From: Paenibacillus antri
GTDB lineage: Bacteria > Bacillota > Bacilli > Paenibacillales > YIM-B00363
Direction: 5' to 3'
NCBI RefSeq assembly: GCF_005765165.1
Contig: NZ_VCIW01000003.1
Span: 248,001-312,000, forward strand
Length of the DNA: 64,000 nt
Position numbers and translations under genes: made by a program. This document shows positions 44,352-53,813 of this stretch, piece by piece; positions within the stretch are counted from its first letter, which is position 1, and every line of letters begins with the position of its first letter. Below the pieces are notes generated by a model. That model was not told where the DNA came from. It saw only the letters and a list, made by a program, of their open reading frames with translations, and ran no database searches.

Positions 44352-45227
44352 ATGGCAGCGTTTAAGAAAATCGGCGTGATCGGCGCGGGCACGATGGGGC
44401 AAGCGATCGCTTCGATGCTCTCGCACAAAGGATTGGACGTCTACATAGCGGAAAAGACGCAAAGCAAAATGGAACACGGCCTAAAGGCGATCGAAATGAG
44501 TCTCGATAAGCAAATCGAGAAGTGGGCGCTCACCGCGTCGGAGAAGAAGGTCATCCTCTCCCGCATTCATCCGATCCTCGATCTCGGTCGACTGTCGGAG
44601 TGCGAGCTCGTGATCGAGACGATAAGCGAAGATTTGGACGCCAAGAAGGCCGTATTCCAGACGATCGGGGACATCTGCGGCGAAGACGTCGTGCTCGCCA
44701 CGAATACGTCTACGCTGTCCGTCACCGAATTGGCCGGCGCGACGCGTTATCCGAAACGGGTCATCGGGCTGCACTTCATTCATCCGGTGTCCAATATCGA
44801 CATGGTGGAAATTATACGAGGATTGCAGACGACCGACGAGACGTTCGACCGGACCAAGGCGTTCGTGGAAGAGGTCATCTCGAAGAAGGGGATTCTCGTG
44901 TACGAGACGCCCGGCTTCGTTACGACGCGGCTCATCTGCACGCTGATCAACGAAGCGGTGCATACGCTGTCCGAAGGCGTCGCTTCCGCGGAAGACATCG
45001 ATTCCGCCATGCGGCTCGGGTACGGCTTTAAGTACGGGCCGCTCGAAATGTGCGACCGGTTCGGCCTCGATTCCGTGTTGGCCGCGCTCGAGCGCATGTT
45101 CCGAGATTACGGCGACTTGAAATATCGCCCGGCGGTGCTGCTTCGCAAGATGGTCCGCGCCGGACAGCTCGGGGCGAAGACCGGTTCGGGTTTCTTCCGT
45201 TACGACGAGGATGGTGATAAAATATGA
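44352..45227 (+). CDS. hbd: 3-hydroxybutyryl-CoA (3-hydroxyacyl-CoA) dehydrogenase
   Basis: 291 residues from the ATG at 44352 (an ATG at 44337 overlaps the ribosome site). NAD-binding IGVIGAGTMGQAIASML near residues 6-22, GLHFIHPVSNIDMVEII with the catalytic His near 139, and GFVTTRLICTLINEA. Reduces acetoacetyl-CoA or oxidises 3-hydroxyacyl-CoA; physiological direction unknown. ATGA overlap with ackA suggests a link to acyl/acetyl-phosphate metabolism. Confidence 0.92.
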   Translation: MAAFKKIGVIGAGTMGQAIASMLSHKGLDVYIAEKTQSKMEHGLKAIEMSLDKQIEKWALTASEKKVILSRIHPILDLGRLSECELVIETISEDLDAKKAVFQTIGDICGEDVVLATNTSTLSVTELAGATRYPKRVIGLHFIHPVSNIDMVEIIRGLQTTDETFDRTKAFVEEVISKKGILVYETPGFVTTRLICTLINEAVHTLSEGVASAEDIDSAMRLGYGFKYGPLEMCDRFGLDSVLAALERMFRDYGDLKYRPAVLLRKMVRAGQLGAKTGSGFFRYDEDGDKI

Positions 45228-46420
45228 AGGTGCTCGTCATTAACGCCGGCAGCTCGTCGCTCAAATATCAGCTGTACGATATGAAGGACGAATCGGTGCT
45301 CGCCGCCGGCCGCGTGGAGCGGATCGGCATGGATACGGCCATCCTCACGCACGAACCGACGGGGAAAGCCGAAGTGCGCGAGGTCAGCGAAATATTGGAC
45401 CACACGACCGCCATCCGCAAGGTGCTCGGCTTGCTCGTACATAAGGAACACGGCGTGCTCGATTCCATCGCCGACATCGAGGCCGTCGGCCATCGCGTCG
45501 TGCACGGCGGGGAATCGTTCCGCGAGTCCGCGATCGTGACGCCCGAGGTGAAGCAGGAGATCAAGCGGCTGTTCGATCTGGCGCCGCTGCACAACCCCGC
45601 GCATATGATGGGGATTCAAGCGGTGGAGTCGAACCTGCCCGACGTGCCGCAAGCGGTCGTCTTCGATACGGCGTTCCACCAGACGATGGACCGGAACGTG
45701 TATTTGTACCCGATTCCGCTGGCCCTCTACCGCAGACATAAGATCCGGAAATACGGCTTCCACGGCACGTCCCATATGTACGTCAGCCGACAAGCGGCGG
45801 CGTTCCTCGGTCGACCGATCGAAGAGATGAAGATCGTGACCTGCCATATCGGCAACGGGGCGAGCGTCACCGCGGTGAAGGGCGGTCGATCCGTCGACAC
45901 GTCGATGGGCATGACGCCGCTCGAAGGCTTGATGATGGGAACGCGGAGCGGGGATCTCGATCCGGCGGTCGTCCCGTTCGCCATGGGCAAGGAGGATCTT
46001 ACGATCGGCGAAGTCAGCTCGATGTTGAACAAGCATAGCGGCTTGCTTGCCATATCCGGCATGGGGGACATGCGCGAGGTGCAGGACGCGATGGAGAACG
46101 GCGACGCGAACGCGAAGCTCGCGTTCGAGATGTACGAATACCGGCTGCGCAAGTATATCGGCGCTTATGCGGCGGCGATGAACGGTCTCGACGCGATCGT
46201 CTTCACGGCGGGCGTCGGGGAAAATTCATGGCTGCTCCGGGCGCGGACGTGCCTGAACCTGTCGTATCTCGGCGTCGAGCTCGACCCCGAGGCGAACCTG
46301 GTTCGGTCCAAGGAGGCGCGCCGCATCTCGACGGCGAACTCCAAGATCGACGTGCTCGTCGTGCCGACGAACGAAGAGCTCGTCATCGCGCGGGACACGT
46401 ACGAGCTGGTCAAAAAGTAG
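45224..46420 (+). CDS. ackA: acetate kinase
   Basis: Acetyl phosphate plus ADP to acetate plus [21 protein letters not shown] at the N-terminus, [12 protein letters not shown] near 174-185, [20 protein letters not shown] near 207-226, and FTAGVGENS near 325-333. 398 aa, normal. Coupled to hbd. Confidence 0.97.
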   Translation: MKVLVINAGSSSLKYQLYDMKDESVLAAGRVERIGMDTAILTHEPTGKAEVREVSEILDHTTAIRKVLGLLVHKEHGVLDSIADIEAVGHRVVHGGESFRESAIVTPEVKQEIKRLFDLAPLHNPAHMMGIQAVESNLPDVPQAVVFDTAFHQTMDRNVYLYPIPLALYRRHKIRKYGFHGTSHMYVSRQAAAFLGRPIEEMKIVTCHIGNGASVTAVKGGRSVDTSMGMTPLEGLMMGTRSGDLDPAVVPFAMGKEDLTIGEVSSMLNKHSGLLAISGMGDMREVQDAMENGDANAKLAFEMYEYRLRKYIGAYAAAMNGLDAIVFTAGVGENSWLLRARTCLNLSYLGVELDPEANLVRSKEARRISTANSKIDVLVVPTNEELVIARDTYELVKK

Positions 46421-46478
46421 CGCCGGGCGCGCGGGCGCGGGACATATCATTTTCATAGGTAAAGTAGGGATCGATGGC

Positions 46479-47789
46479 ATGAATCAAGCAGAGGCGAACC
46501 AAACGACGATTCGGGACGTGGCGGCGCATGTCGGCCAAACCGTCCGCATCGGATGCTGGCTGACCCGCAAGCGGTCCAGCGGCAAAATTCAATTCCTGCA
46601 GCTGCGCGACGGCACGGGATTCATTCAAGGCGTCGCGGCGAAAAACGAAGTCGACGAAGCGACATGGGCGGCGGCCGATCGGCTGACGCAAGAGTCGTCG
46701 CTGTGGGTGACGGGCGTCGTCCGGGAAGAGCCTCGCAGCCCAAGCGGCTACGAGCTGTCCGTGACGGGGGTCGAGATCATTCATTTGACGTCCGATTACC
46801 CGATCACTCCGAAGGAGCACGGGATCGACTTCTTGATGGACCATCGTCATCTGTGGCTCCGGTCGCCGAAGCAGCACGCGGTCATGACGACTCGCGCGAC
46901 GATCGTGCGGGCGATCCAAGAGTTCTTCGACACGCGCGGGTTTACGCAGGTCGACGCGCCGATCCTGACGCCGACGTCCGCGGAAGGCACGACGAATTTG
47001 TTCCATACGAAGTATTTCGACGAGGACGCGTTCCTGACGCAGAGCGGTCAGCTCTACATGGAAGCGGCCGCGATGGCGCTCGGCAAGGTATACTCGTTCG
47101 GGCCGACGTTCCGGGCGGAGAAGTCGAAGACGCGCAGACATTTGATCGAATTTTGGATGATCGAGCCGGAGATGGCGTTCGTCGACCATGAAGAAAATCT
47201 CCGCGTGCAGGAGCAATTCGTCTCCCACGTCGTGCAGACGGTTCTCGCCAAGAACGCCAAGGAGTTGGCGACGCTCGAGCGGGATACGTCGAAGCTCGAG
47301 AAGGCGCTCGCGCCGTTCCCGCGCATTACGTACGACGATGCTGTGAAGTTCCTGAATGCGAACGGTTTCCCCGAGTTCGTCTGGGGCGAAGATTTCGGGG
47401 CGCCGCACGAAACGGCGATCGCCGAAAGCTACGAGAAGCCGGTGTTCATTACGCATTATCCGACGTCGCTGAAGGCGTTCTACATGAAGCCGGACCCGGA
47501 CCGTCCGGACGTCGTGCTGTGCGCCGATCTGATCGCGCCGGAAGGCTACGGCGAAATCATCGGCGGCTCGCAGCGAATCGACGATCCGGCGCTCATGGAG
47601 CAGCGGTTCGACGAGCATCATCTTTCGAAAGAGACGTATTCTTGGTATTTGGATTTGCGGAAGTACGGCTCCGTGCCGCATTCGGGCTTCGGACTCGGTC
47701 TCGAGCGCACGGTCGCTTGGATTTGCGGTCTGGACCACGTGCGCGAGACGATTCCGTTCCCGCGCCTCTTATACCGCTTGTACCCGTAA
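46479..47789 (+). CDS. asnS: asparaginyl-tRNA synthetase
   Basis: Class II synthetase. N-terminal OB-fold ([27 protein letters not shown], residues about 24-50), motif 2 around [25 protein letters not shown] and motif 3 [20 protein letters not shown] near the end, which fits AsnRS rather than AspRS. 436 aa. Weak ribosome site. Same neighbour (dnaD) as in Bacillus. Confidence 0.95.
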   Translation: MNQAEANQTTIRDVAAHVGQTVRIGCWLTRKRSSGKIQFLQLRDGTGFIQGVAAKNEVDEATWAAADRLTQESSLWVTGVVREEPRSPSGYELSVTGVEIIHLTSDYPITPKEHGIDFLMDHRHLWLRSPKQHAVMTTRATIVRAIQEFFDTRGFTQVDAPILTPTSAEGTTNLFHTKYFDEDAFLTQSGQLYMEAAAMALGKVYSFGPTFRAEKSKTRRHLIEFWMIEPEMAFVDHEENLRVQEQFVSHVVQTVLAKNAKELATLERDTSKLEKALAPFPRITYDDAVKFLNANGFPEFVWGEDFGAPHETAIAESYEKPVFITHYPTSLKAFYMKPDPDRPDVVLCADLIAPEGYGEIIGGSQRIDDPALMEQRFDEHHLSKETYSWYLDLRKYGSVPHSGFGLGLERTVAWICGLDHVRETIPFPRLLYRLYP

Positions 47790-47810
47790 GAGGAACGGAG
47801 GGGGAACGTT

Positions 47811-48548
47811 GTGACGGATACGGAATCGTACCGCGCGGGGCTTCGAGCCGGATTGCGGCTGGGCACGGTTTCCGTGCCCGGCATGCTGCTGCGCGGCTAC
47901 GCAAGGCTCGGACTGTCGGAAATCGAAGCGATGCTGCTCGTTCACCTGTTATATTACGCGGAGCGGGAACAGACCCTCTTCCCGACGCCGGACCAGCTGT
48001 CGTCCCGGATGTCCACGACGCCGGACCGAGTGCTCGCGGCAATCGAGCGCTTCGTTCGCGAAGGGTTCGTGTCGATCGAGGACGACGTGGACGAAGCGAC
48101 CGGCGTTCGGAGCGAACGGTACGACTTGTCGCCGCTCTACGATAAGCTGGCAGCCGCTTGGCTGGAGGAGCCGGAGCTCGACGCGTACGCCGCTTCGGCG
48201 GCGACGGACGGCGCTTACGGGTCGGCGGAGTCCCGAAGGGAAACCGCCGCCGCCGCGGCGCCGCGGGGACGAGAAACGGCGGCGACCCGGCGGAAGGACT
48301 TATTCACCGTCTTCGAGAGCGAATTCGCCCGTCCGCTGTCGCCCATGGAATACGAGACGATCGTCGGCTGGCTCGACCAAGACCGATATTCCGACTCGCT
48401 GATCATGACGGCGCTGAAAGAAGCGGTATTCGCGGGGAAGGTGCACTTCCGGTATATCGACAGAATCTTAATGGAATGGCAGCGCAATCGCATTACGACG
48501 CCGGAGGAAGCGAAGGCGTATACCGAACGGTTCCGGGGCGGGCGATAA
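47811..48548 (+). CDS. dnaD: DNA replication protein DnaD
   Basis: 245 residues: N-terminal winged-helix (residues about 1-110, with GMLLRGYARLGLSEIEAMLLVHLLYY) and C-terminal DnaD/DnaB_2 domain (about 160-235, FESEFARPLSPMEYETIVGW and AVFAGKVHFRYIDRILMEW). Acts in primosome assembly at oriC and restart. GTG start with AACGGAGGGGG upstream. Confidence 0.93.
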   Translation: MTDTESYRAGLRAGLRLGTVSVPGMLLRGYARLGLSEIEAMLLVHLLYYAEREQTLFPTPDQLSSRMSTTPDRVLAAIERFVREGFVSIEDDVDEATGVRSERYDLSPLYDKLAAAWLEEPELDAYAASAATDGAYGSAESRRETAAAAAPRGRETAATRRKDLFTVFESEFARPLSPMEYETIVGWLDQDRYSDSLIMTALKEAVFAGKVHFRYIDRILMEWQRNRITTPEEAKAYTERFRGGR

Positions 48549-48587
48549 CGTCGGCGCTCCGGTCCGATTTTCAGCATTAGAAGACCG

Positions 48588-48643
48588 AACCGTCCGCGGG
48601 TCGGCACGTCGCCTAGACGTCGCCGGTCCGCGGACGGTTTTTT
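48588..48643 (+). terminator. terminator of asnS-dnaD
   Basis: Perfect 12-bp stem (48588-48599 with 48628-48639), with a smaller hairpin (GACGT arms) in the loop, followed by six T. Confidence 0.9.
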
Positions 48644-48710
48644 CGCGCCCGGTCGGGTGTGGTAAAATGAGGGAAGCTTACCAGCTTATCGACATAGGAG
48701 TGGATCCCGG

Positions 48711-48968
48711 ATGATGACCCTAAAGCTGCCTAGAGAACAAAAAGAAACGATGATCGCGGCGGTGCAGGCGTATTTCGAGACGGAGCGGGGCGAGTCGATC
48801 GGCTCGATCGCGGCGGAAGGATTCGCCGACTTCATGATCGGCGCCATCGGCCCGCACCTCTACAATCAAGCGGTTCAGGACGCGCGTCGAACCGTCAACG
48901 AACGGCTCGCGTCGGTCGAGGACGACTTGTATGCCCTTGAGAAGCCGCTCCCTCGGCTCGGCCGATGA
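48711..48968 (+). CDS. DUF2164 family protein
   Basis: 85 residues, LKLPREQKETMIAAVQAYFE then GFADFMIGAIGPHLYNQAV; matches small DUF2164 proteins of unknown function. TAGGAG precedes the ATG; TGGTAAAAT (48660-48668) is a possible extended -10 promoter. Coupled to the esterase gene by ATGA. Confidence 0.85.
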   Translation: MMTLKLPREQKETMIAAVQAYFETERGESIGSIAAEGFADFMIGAIGPHLYNQAVQDARRTVNERLASVEDDLYALEKPLPRLGR

Positions 48969-49636
48969 AGAGCGGGCGCGTCTGCTTGCTGCTGCACGGC
49001 TTCACGGGGGGGCCGTACGAAGTGCGCCCGCTCGCTGAACACTTGGAATCGCGCGGCTGGACGTGCAAGGTGCCGACGCTGCCCGGACATGACGGGCCGC
49101 TGCGCGACCTGTACCACACCAGGTACGAGGAGTGGGTGCTGGCCGCCGCGGCGATCGCCGGGGAGCTGACGGAGCGGCACGGGAGCTTCGACCTCGTCGG
49201 CTTCAGCATGGGCGGCTTGATCGCGGCGTACCTCGCGAATCGGTTCCCGGTGCGGCGCATGGCGCTGCTGAACGCGGCCGTTCATTACGTGAGCCCCGGC
49301 AGATTCGTTCGCAACGCGGTAAGGGTGCTGCGCTCCGGCGAAATTCGGGAGCTTCGATCGAAGCGGGAGACGCCGGTCGGGGCGGTCATCGAATTCGCGA
49401 AGCTGGTTCGAAGGCTGAAGCCCGAGATCGCCAAAATCCGAACGCCGACCTTCATCGCGCAAGGCGAGTTGGACGAAGTCGTTCACCCGCGGAGCGCCGT
49501 CTATATCGCTTCTCGCGTGAAAGGAGAGAAGACGATGACGGTGTACCCGCATTCGCGGCACATGTTATGCTTCGAGCCGGACGCTACGTACGTGTTCCGG
49601 CACGTGGAACGATTTTTTTCGGAGGGGGACCGGTAA
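48965..49636 (+). CDS. alpha/beta-hydrolase, carboxylesterase (Est30-like)
   Basis: 223 residues. LLLHGFTGGPYEVRPLAEHL carries the oxyanion HG motif, GFSMGG (about 79-84) the nucleophile Ser, and the C-terminal PHSRHMLCFEPD the catalytic His. Size and motifs resemble Bacillus/Geobacillus carboxylesterase Est30 and monoacylglycerol lipases. Substrate unknown. Overlaps the next gene as TAATG. Confidence 0.88.
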   Translation: MKSGRVCLLLHGFTGGPYEVRPLAEHLESRGWTCKVPTLPGHDGPLRDLYHTRYEEWVLAAAAIAGELTERHGSFDLVGFSMGGLIAAYLANRFPVRRMALLNAAVHYVSPGRFVRNAVRVLRSGEIRELRSKRETPVGAVIEFAKLVRRLKPEIAKIRTPTFIAQGELDEVVHPRSAVYIASRVKGEKTMTVYPHSRHMLCFEPDATYVFRHVERFFSEGDR

Positions 49637-50367
49637 TGCGCGCGACTTCCGCTTTGAGTCCGCTCGGCAACGCCAGGGTCGCCGGACTGCTGGTTTTGCT
49701 GTCGCTCGGCTGCTTCGCGATGGTATGTTTTCGGCCGATCGTCTCGGGCGATCGGCTTTTCCTTTTTATGCTTTGGAATTTGTTTCTCGCGTGGCTGCCG
49801 TATGCGGCGTCGGTCGCGGCTACCATAATCGCGGGAGGCGGCAACGGTAACGGCGGCAGCGGCGGACGCGGCCGGAAGGCGCCGGGCGTCGCAGCGACCG
49901 TGCTCGTACTCGGTCTCGGCGCGCTCTGGCTGCTGTTCTTGCCCAACAGTACGTATTTAACGACGGACTTCATTCATCTCGTCGCGGGGCGTCATCGTTA
50001 CGTCGATCGCGGCGAATTCGGATATCTCGTCTGGTTCGATATCGTCCTCTTTTTCCTCTTCGCTTGGTGCGGCGTCTTTCTGGCGTATTTGTCGACGTAT
50101 CAATTCCAGCGGCTCGTCGCGATCCGATTCGGGCGGCCGGCCGGATGGGCGTTCGTCGGGGCGGTATCGCTGCTGACCGGCTACGGCGTCTTTCTCGGCA
50201 GAATCGTCCGGCTGAACAGCTGGGACGCTTGGGTGCGGCCGATGGAGTTGATCGGCGAAGTTTTGGGAAATCTACATTGGCGGGGGGCTTCGTTCAGCCT
50301 GCTCTTCGGCGTATTTATGGCGGTCACGTATTTGTTCTTGTACCATTTGCAGGAAGGCGATCGTTAG
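49636..50367 (+). CDS. DUF1361 family membrane protein
   Basis: 243 residues, about seven hydrophobic helices, and a Gly/Asn-rich cytoplasmic or external loop (GGGNGNGGSGGRG, about 68-80). WLLFLPNSTYLTTDFIHL is the DUF1361 signature. Function unknown. The ATG shares a base with the esterase stop, so it is in the same operon. Confidence 0.82.
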   Translation: MRATSALSPLGNARVAGLLVLLSLGCFAMVCFRPIVSGDRLFLFMLWNLFLAWLPYAASVAATIIAGGGNGNGGSGGRGRKAPGVAATVLVLGLGALWLLFLPNSTYLTTDFIHLVAGRHRYVDRGEFGYLVWFDIVLFFLFAWCGVFLAYLSTYQFQRLVAIRFGRPAGWAFVGAVSLLTGYGVFLGRIVRLNSWDAWVRPMELIGEVLGNLHWRGASFSLLFGVFMAVTYLFLYHLQEGDR

Positions 50368-50368
50368 G

Positions 50369-51058
50369 GTGTTATGCGGGCCGGTCCATACATACACTGT
50401 ATACGAACACGAGAGAAAGGGGACTTGCCTTACGAAGGGATCCGGAAAGCTCGTCGTTTTCGATCTAGCGTTCTATGCCGTCATGCCTTATGCGATCTGG
50501 ATGATCACGCGGCATTCGCTCTCGGATTACCACGCGCTCCTGCTGTCCACCGTCCCCGGCTTCGTCTATACGATCGGCCGGTTCGCGAAAGAACGGAGCT
50601 GGAACGTCACCGGCATCTTCCTCATCGCCGCGCTGCTCATCGGCACGACCGTCGACCTGTTATCGGGCGATGCGGAGACGATGATCCTCAATAATATACG
50701 CACGCTGCTCGTCTTCGGCGTGTTCTTCCTCGCGACGATGCTGGCGAAGCGACCGATGGCGTTATACTTCTTCGCGGATACGGCGCGGGTGCTCGGTTGG
50801 CTGCCGGAACATGCCAGAGGCCGCGAACGACTTCGCGACGAGGAGCTCATGCCGTATTTTCAAGGCCTTACGTTTCTGTTCGCCTTGCGGTACGTCGCGA
50901 TCGCGATCGTCAAGCTGGCGTTGTTTTCGATCCATGGGGTGGAGGGATACGCGTTGTTGATTTGGTGGCGGGTGGCGCTCAGCTGGGGCTTCGGCGCCCT
51001 CATCCTGCTGGCGTCGTTGTACGTCGCCGGCAGGGTGAGGAAACGCATCGAAGGGTAG
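50369..51058 (+). CDS. polytopic membrane protein, VC0807-like
   Basis: 229 residues, about six transmembrane helices; SWNVTGIFLIAALLIGTTVDLLSG resembles the VC0807/DUF3159-type family. GTG 50369 is used, one base after the previous stop, with AGGAAGG at 50351-50357. A second ribosome-like site (GAAAGGGGA) inside the frame is not followed by an in-frame start. Function unknown. Confidence 0.7.
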   Translation: MLCGPVHTYTVYEHERKGTCLTKGSGKLVVFDLAFYAVMPYAIWMITRHSLSDYHALLLSTVPGFVYTIGRFAKERSWNVTGIFLIAALLIGTTVDLLSGDAETMILNNIRTLLVFGVFFLATMLAKRPMALYFFADTARVLGWLPEHARGRERLRDEELMPYFQGLTFLFALRYVAIAIVKLALFSIHGVEGYALLIWWRVALSWGFGALILLASLYVAGRVRKRIEG

Positions 51059-51070
51059 TAGGACGCGAGG

Positions 51071-51706
51071 TTATTTCGTGAGCAGCAGGTACTTGTACCG
51101 ATGCTCGAACAAAAACTCGAACGCCTCGAGATGGCGCTTCGCCTCGAACGCATTGGCGCCCCAGGCGTAGATGCCATGGTTTCGCAGCAAAATTCCGGGG
51201 ATTCCGGGACGGATGGCGCCGGCCACCAGTTCCGCGATTCGCGGAATTTTCGCGTAATTGGGAAGAATCGGCACTTCGATCGACGCGTTCTCTTCCCAGA
51301 TGTTGAACGCCTTGATGAGCTCGACGCCTTCGATCGGGACCGCCCCGAGCGACGCGTCGTACTCGGAGATGATGTTGTTATAGATCGTATGAACGTGGAA
51401 AATGGCGCCGCATCCCGTATGCTTATAAATTTCGCAATGGATGAGCGTCTCGGCCGACGGCTTCAGCCTCGTCGGCTCCGTCGGCAAACCTTCCTGATCG
51501 ACGATCAGGAAGTCTTCCGGCGTATTCGCGGCTTTATCCTTGCCGCTCGCCGTGACGGCGAAGGCGAATCGCTCGGGCGAGTACTCGCCGACGCGGACGG
51601 ACAGATTGCCGCTCGTGCCGGGGAACCAGCCGCGCGCGGCGAAGTCGGTTTTGACGGCGCGCAGCTCGGCGAACGCCGCCATTCGTTGTTCCAATGGCAA
51701 ATTCAT
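51071..51706 (-). CDS. mtnB: methylthioribulose-1-phosphate dehydratase
   Basis: Class II aldolase-like Zn enzyme of methionine salvage. GWFPGTSGNLSVRV near 24-37, the metal-binding H-x-H in FHVHTIYNN, and LLRNHGIYAWG. 211 aa from 51706; AAGGAG precedes. The frame is open far upstream inside mtnX but that part is not coding. Last gene of mtnW-mtnX-mtnB. Confidence 0.95.
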   Translation of the reverse strand: MNLPLEQRMAAFAELRAVKTDFAARGWFPGTSGNLSVRVGEYSPERFAFAVTASGKDKAANTPEDFLIVDQEGLPTEPTRLKPSAETLIHCEIYKHTGCGAIFHVHTIYNNIISEYDASLGAVPIEGVELIKAFNIWEENASIEVPILPNYAKIPRIAELVAGAIRPGIPGILLRNHGIYAWGANAFEAKRHLEAFEFLFEHRYKYLLLTK

Positions 51707-51720
51707 TAGAGATTCTCTCC

Positions 51721-52431
51721 TTACGAAGTTACGGATTCGGGAGCGCCCGGGTTCGCGAGCGTCTCCAGCACGCGGATGACGTCGAAGAACGTGTCGTATT
51801 CGTGATGCGGCAGCCCGAGCTCGCGGCATCGCGTCGCCAGATGCGATCTCGCGAACACGAGGTCGGCCAGCTTCGCGCCTTCGAAATCGGTAATGCTGTC
51901 GCCGATCAGCATGCGGAAGTAGCGGTCTTCGGGAAAACGGCGGATGACCCGCGTCTTGCACATCCCGCAATCGTTCTTACAGTGCTCGTCGCAAGGATGC
52001 GGCCACACGATTTCGATCCGCTCCCCGGCGAAATCCGCCGAATTGCAGAAGATGTGCGATTCCTCGATGTCGAACGGAGCGAGCAGCGGACGGAGGAAGA
52101 AGTCGATGCCGCCGCTCGTCACGTAGAACGGTATCTCCTTCTCCCGGCACAGCTTGAGCAGCTCGGCGAAGCCGGGTCGAATGCCGGCGGTGTTCAACAC
52201 GTACTGCGTAATGTCTTCCTTCAGCGACGAAGGCAGCAGCGCGAACATCTCGCCGACGCCTTGGCGGATGCTCTTCGCCCCGGAGACGATGTCGTTCACG
52301 ATCTGCTCGCAGCCGGGCGGGTCGAAGTGTTTCATAATCGCGACGATGTTGTCGCTCAGCGTAATCGTGCCGTCGAAGTCGCAGAAGACGATCGGCTGCT
52401 TGTCTTGGGGCACGGCGGTCGGACGGTTCAA
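51721..52431 (-). CDS. mtnX: 2-hydroxy-3-keto-5-methylthiopentenyl-1-phosphate phosphatase
   Basis: HAD-family phosphatase acting after MtnW. DFDGT (Asp nucleophile, about residues 19-23), YVTSGG and GDSITDFEGAKLAD are the HAD motifs. 236 aa. TTG start at 52431, one base after the mtnW stop. Confidence 0.92.
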   Translation of the reverse strand: MNRPTAVPQDKQPIVFCDFDGTITLSDNIVAIMKHFDPPGCEQIVNDIVSGAKSIRQGVGEMFALLPSSLKEDITQYVLNTAGIRPGFAELLKLCREKEIPFYVTSGGIDFFLRPLLAPFDIEESHIFCNSADFAGERIEIVWPHPCDEHCKNDCGMCKTRVIRRFPEDRYFRMLIGDSITDFEGAKLADLVFARSHLATRCRELGLPHHEYDTFFDVIRVLETLANPGAPESVTS

Positions 52432-52432
52432 G

Positions 52433-53677
52433 TTATTTCTTCACTCCCCATAGCTCGATAGCGGCTTTCAGTTGTTCGCGGCCGGGCTCCGCGGCGTAGG
52501 CTTCGAGTTCGACGCCTTGCAGCGCCGCGTCGATCGCCTGGCGGAACGCTTGTCCGCCCGCGGCCGTTCCCATCGGATGCCCGTGGATGCCGCCGCCCGC
52601 GTTCACGACCGAACGTACGCCGAAGTCTTCGAGCAGCAGCGGCACCAGCCCCGGATGGATACCGGCGGACGGGACCGGGAAGCTCGGCTTCAACGCCCCT
52701 TCGTGCCGCGTCAACGACTCGGCGATCGCGAGCGTCTCGTCCTTCGGCATGACGACGGAGCCGTACGGCGACGGGAAGAGGACGAGATCCGCGCCAGCGA
52801 GCCGCATCAGCTTGCCGAGCAAGAGCTGCGGCGCGACGCCGTAATGCCGCGGCGGATACATCGCGCCGGAGAACGCCGGATGCGCCGCGATCGGGACGTT
52901 GATGTCCGGGTCCTCGGCGAGCTCCTGCAGCGCGTCGAAGCCATAAGCGAGCACGTTGAACAAGAGCGCGTTCGCGCCGGCGTCGATCGCCTTCTTCGCC
53001 TGCGCCCTCAGCTGCGACGTGCGGCCGGTGACGTTCGCGGCGTACAACAGCTTCTGGCCCGTCTGCTTCGAAGCGTCCCGCGCCGCCGCCATGCACGCCT
53101 CGACGCGCTTCTCGATGGGAGTGAGCGGATTTTCGAACAAAATCTCGTCGTCCTTGATCAGGTCGACCCCGCCGAGCGCTTGTTGATAGAATTGCTCTTT
53201 CAGCTCCGGCAGCTCGTAGCCGACGACCGACTTGAAGATGCTCATCAGGAGCGGACGGTCATGAACGCCGAGCAGCTCCTGCACGCCGTGAATGCCGAAC
53301 TTCGGGCCCGGGCATGTCTTGCGGAAGCCGTCCGATACGTCGAGGTCGAGCAGCCGGATGCGGCCGTCCATCGACAGCTTGCCGAACGCCGTGACAAGCA
53401 GCGCCGGGATGTCGCGGCTGAAGTTGACGTCCGGGTACGCGATCTTAATGTCCGCGTACCGCTCCGCCGCAAGGCTGCCCGGGGCCGCGCCGGCTTCGGG
53501 CTCGTGCACGTCGACCGATACGACTTGGCCGAGATGCTTCTCCATGTCTTTCTTCTTCGCTTCGGGCAGTTCCGTCCAGCTGCCGACCGTCAGGCCGACG
53601 GCGATGCCCGTCGCCTTCTTATGAAAATCCGCCTTCTCGTCGAACGCGCGATACGTCGCGGTGCAAAACGAGGTCAT
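52433..53677 (-). CDS. mtnW: 2,3-diketo-5-methylthiopentyl-1-phosphate enolase (RuBisCO-like)
   Basis: RuBisCO-like protein without carboxylase function; enolises the diketo intermediate of methionine salvage. GGVDLIKDDEILFENP carries the carbamylated Lys and the metal ligands; HGHPMGTAAGG is near the C-terminus. 414 aa. First gene of a minus-strand operon with a short leader. Confidence 0.94.
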   Translation of the reverse strand: MTSFCTATYRAFDEKADFHKKATGIAVGLTVGSWTELPEAKKKDMEKHLGQVVSVDVHEPEAGAAPGSLAAERYADIKIAYPDVNFSRDIPALLVTAFGKLSMDGRIRLLDLDVSDGFRKTCPGPKFGIHGVQELLGVHDRPLLMSIFKSVVGYELPELKEQFYQQALGGVDLIKDDEILFENPLTPIEKRVEACMAAARDASKQTGQKLLYAANVTGRTSQLRAQAKKAIDAGANALLFNVLAYGFDALQELAEDPDINVPIAAHPAFSGAMYPPRHYGVAPQLLLGKLMRLAGADLVLFPSPYGSVVMPKDETLAIAESLTRHEGALKPSFPVPSAGIHPGLVPLLLEDFGVRSVVNAGGGIHGHPMGTAAGGQAFRQAIDAALQGVELEAYAAEPGREQLKAAIELWGVKK

Positions 53678-53714
53678 CGGAAACCACCGCCTTCGTTAGT
53701 TTGAACATCATTCC

Positions 53715-53743
53715 ATTATACAAGAAAAAAAGGGAAGGGTAAA
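53715..53743 (-). promoter_or_regulatory. promoter of mtnWXB
   Basis: On the minus strand TTTACC (53743-53738), 17-bp spacer, perfect TATAAT (53720-53715). The leader to mtnW is only about 30 bases, so the SAM (S-box) riboswitch that controls mtn genes in B. subtilis has no room here. Confidence 0.7.
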
Positions 53744-53763
53744 TTTGGGCCGGGCGCAATAGA

Positions 53764-53798
53764 ACCGCCCGGACGGCATGGAGGCCGGTCCGGGCGGT
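53764..53798 (-). terminator. hairpin after proC, probable terminator
   Basis: 11-bp stem (53764-53774 with 53788-53798) on the 3' side of proC, followed on the minus strand by a short T-poor tail (TCTATT). Strong stem, weak tail. Confidence 0.5.
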
Positions 53799-53813
53799 CG
53801 GAAGGGGCGTGGG

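Noticed and set aside
36559-46420. Rex operator near hbd-ackA
   Set aside because: I searched for TTGTGAA-like dyads in the visible intergenic stretches and found none convincing.
53678-53760. SAM riboswitch upstream of mtnW
   Set aside because: The promoter leaves a leader of about 30 bases and no S-box motif is visible.
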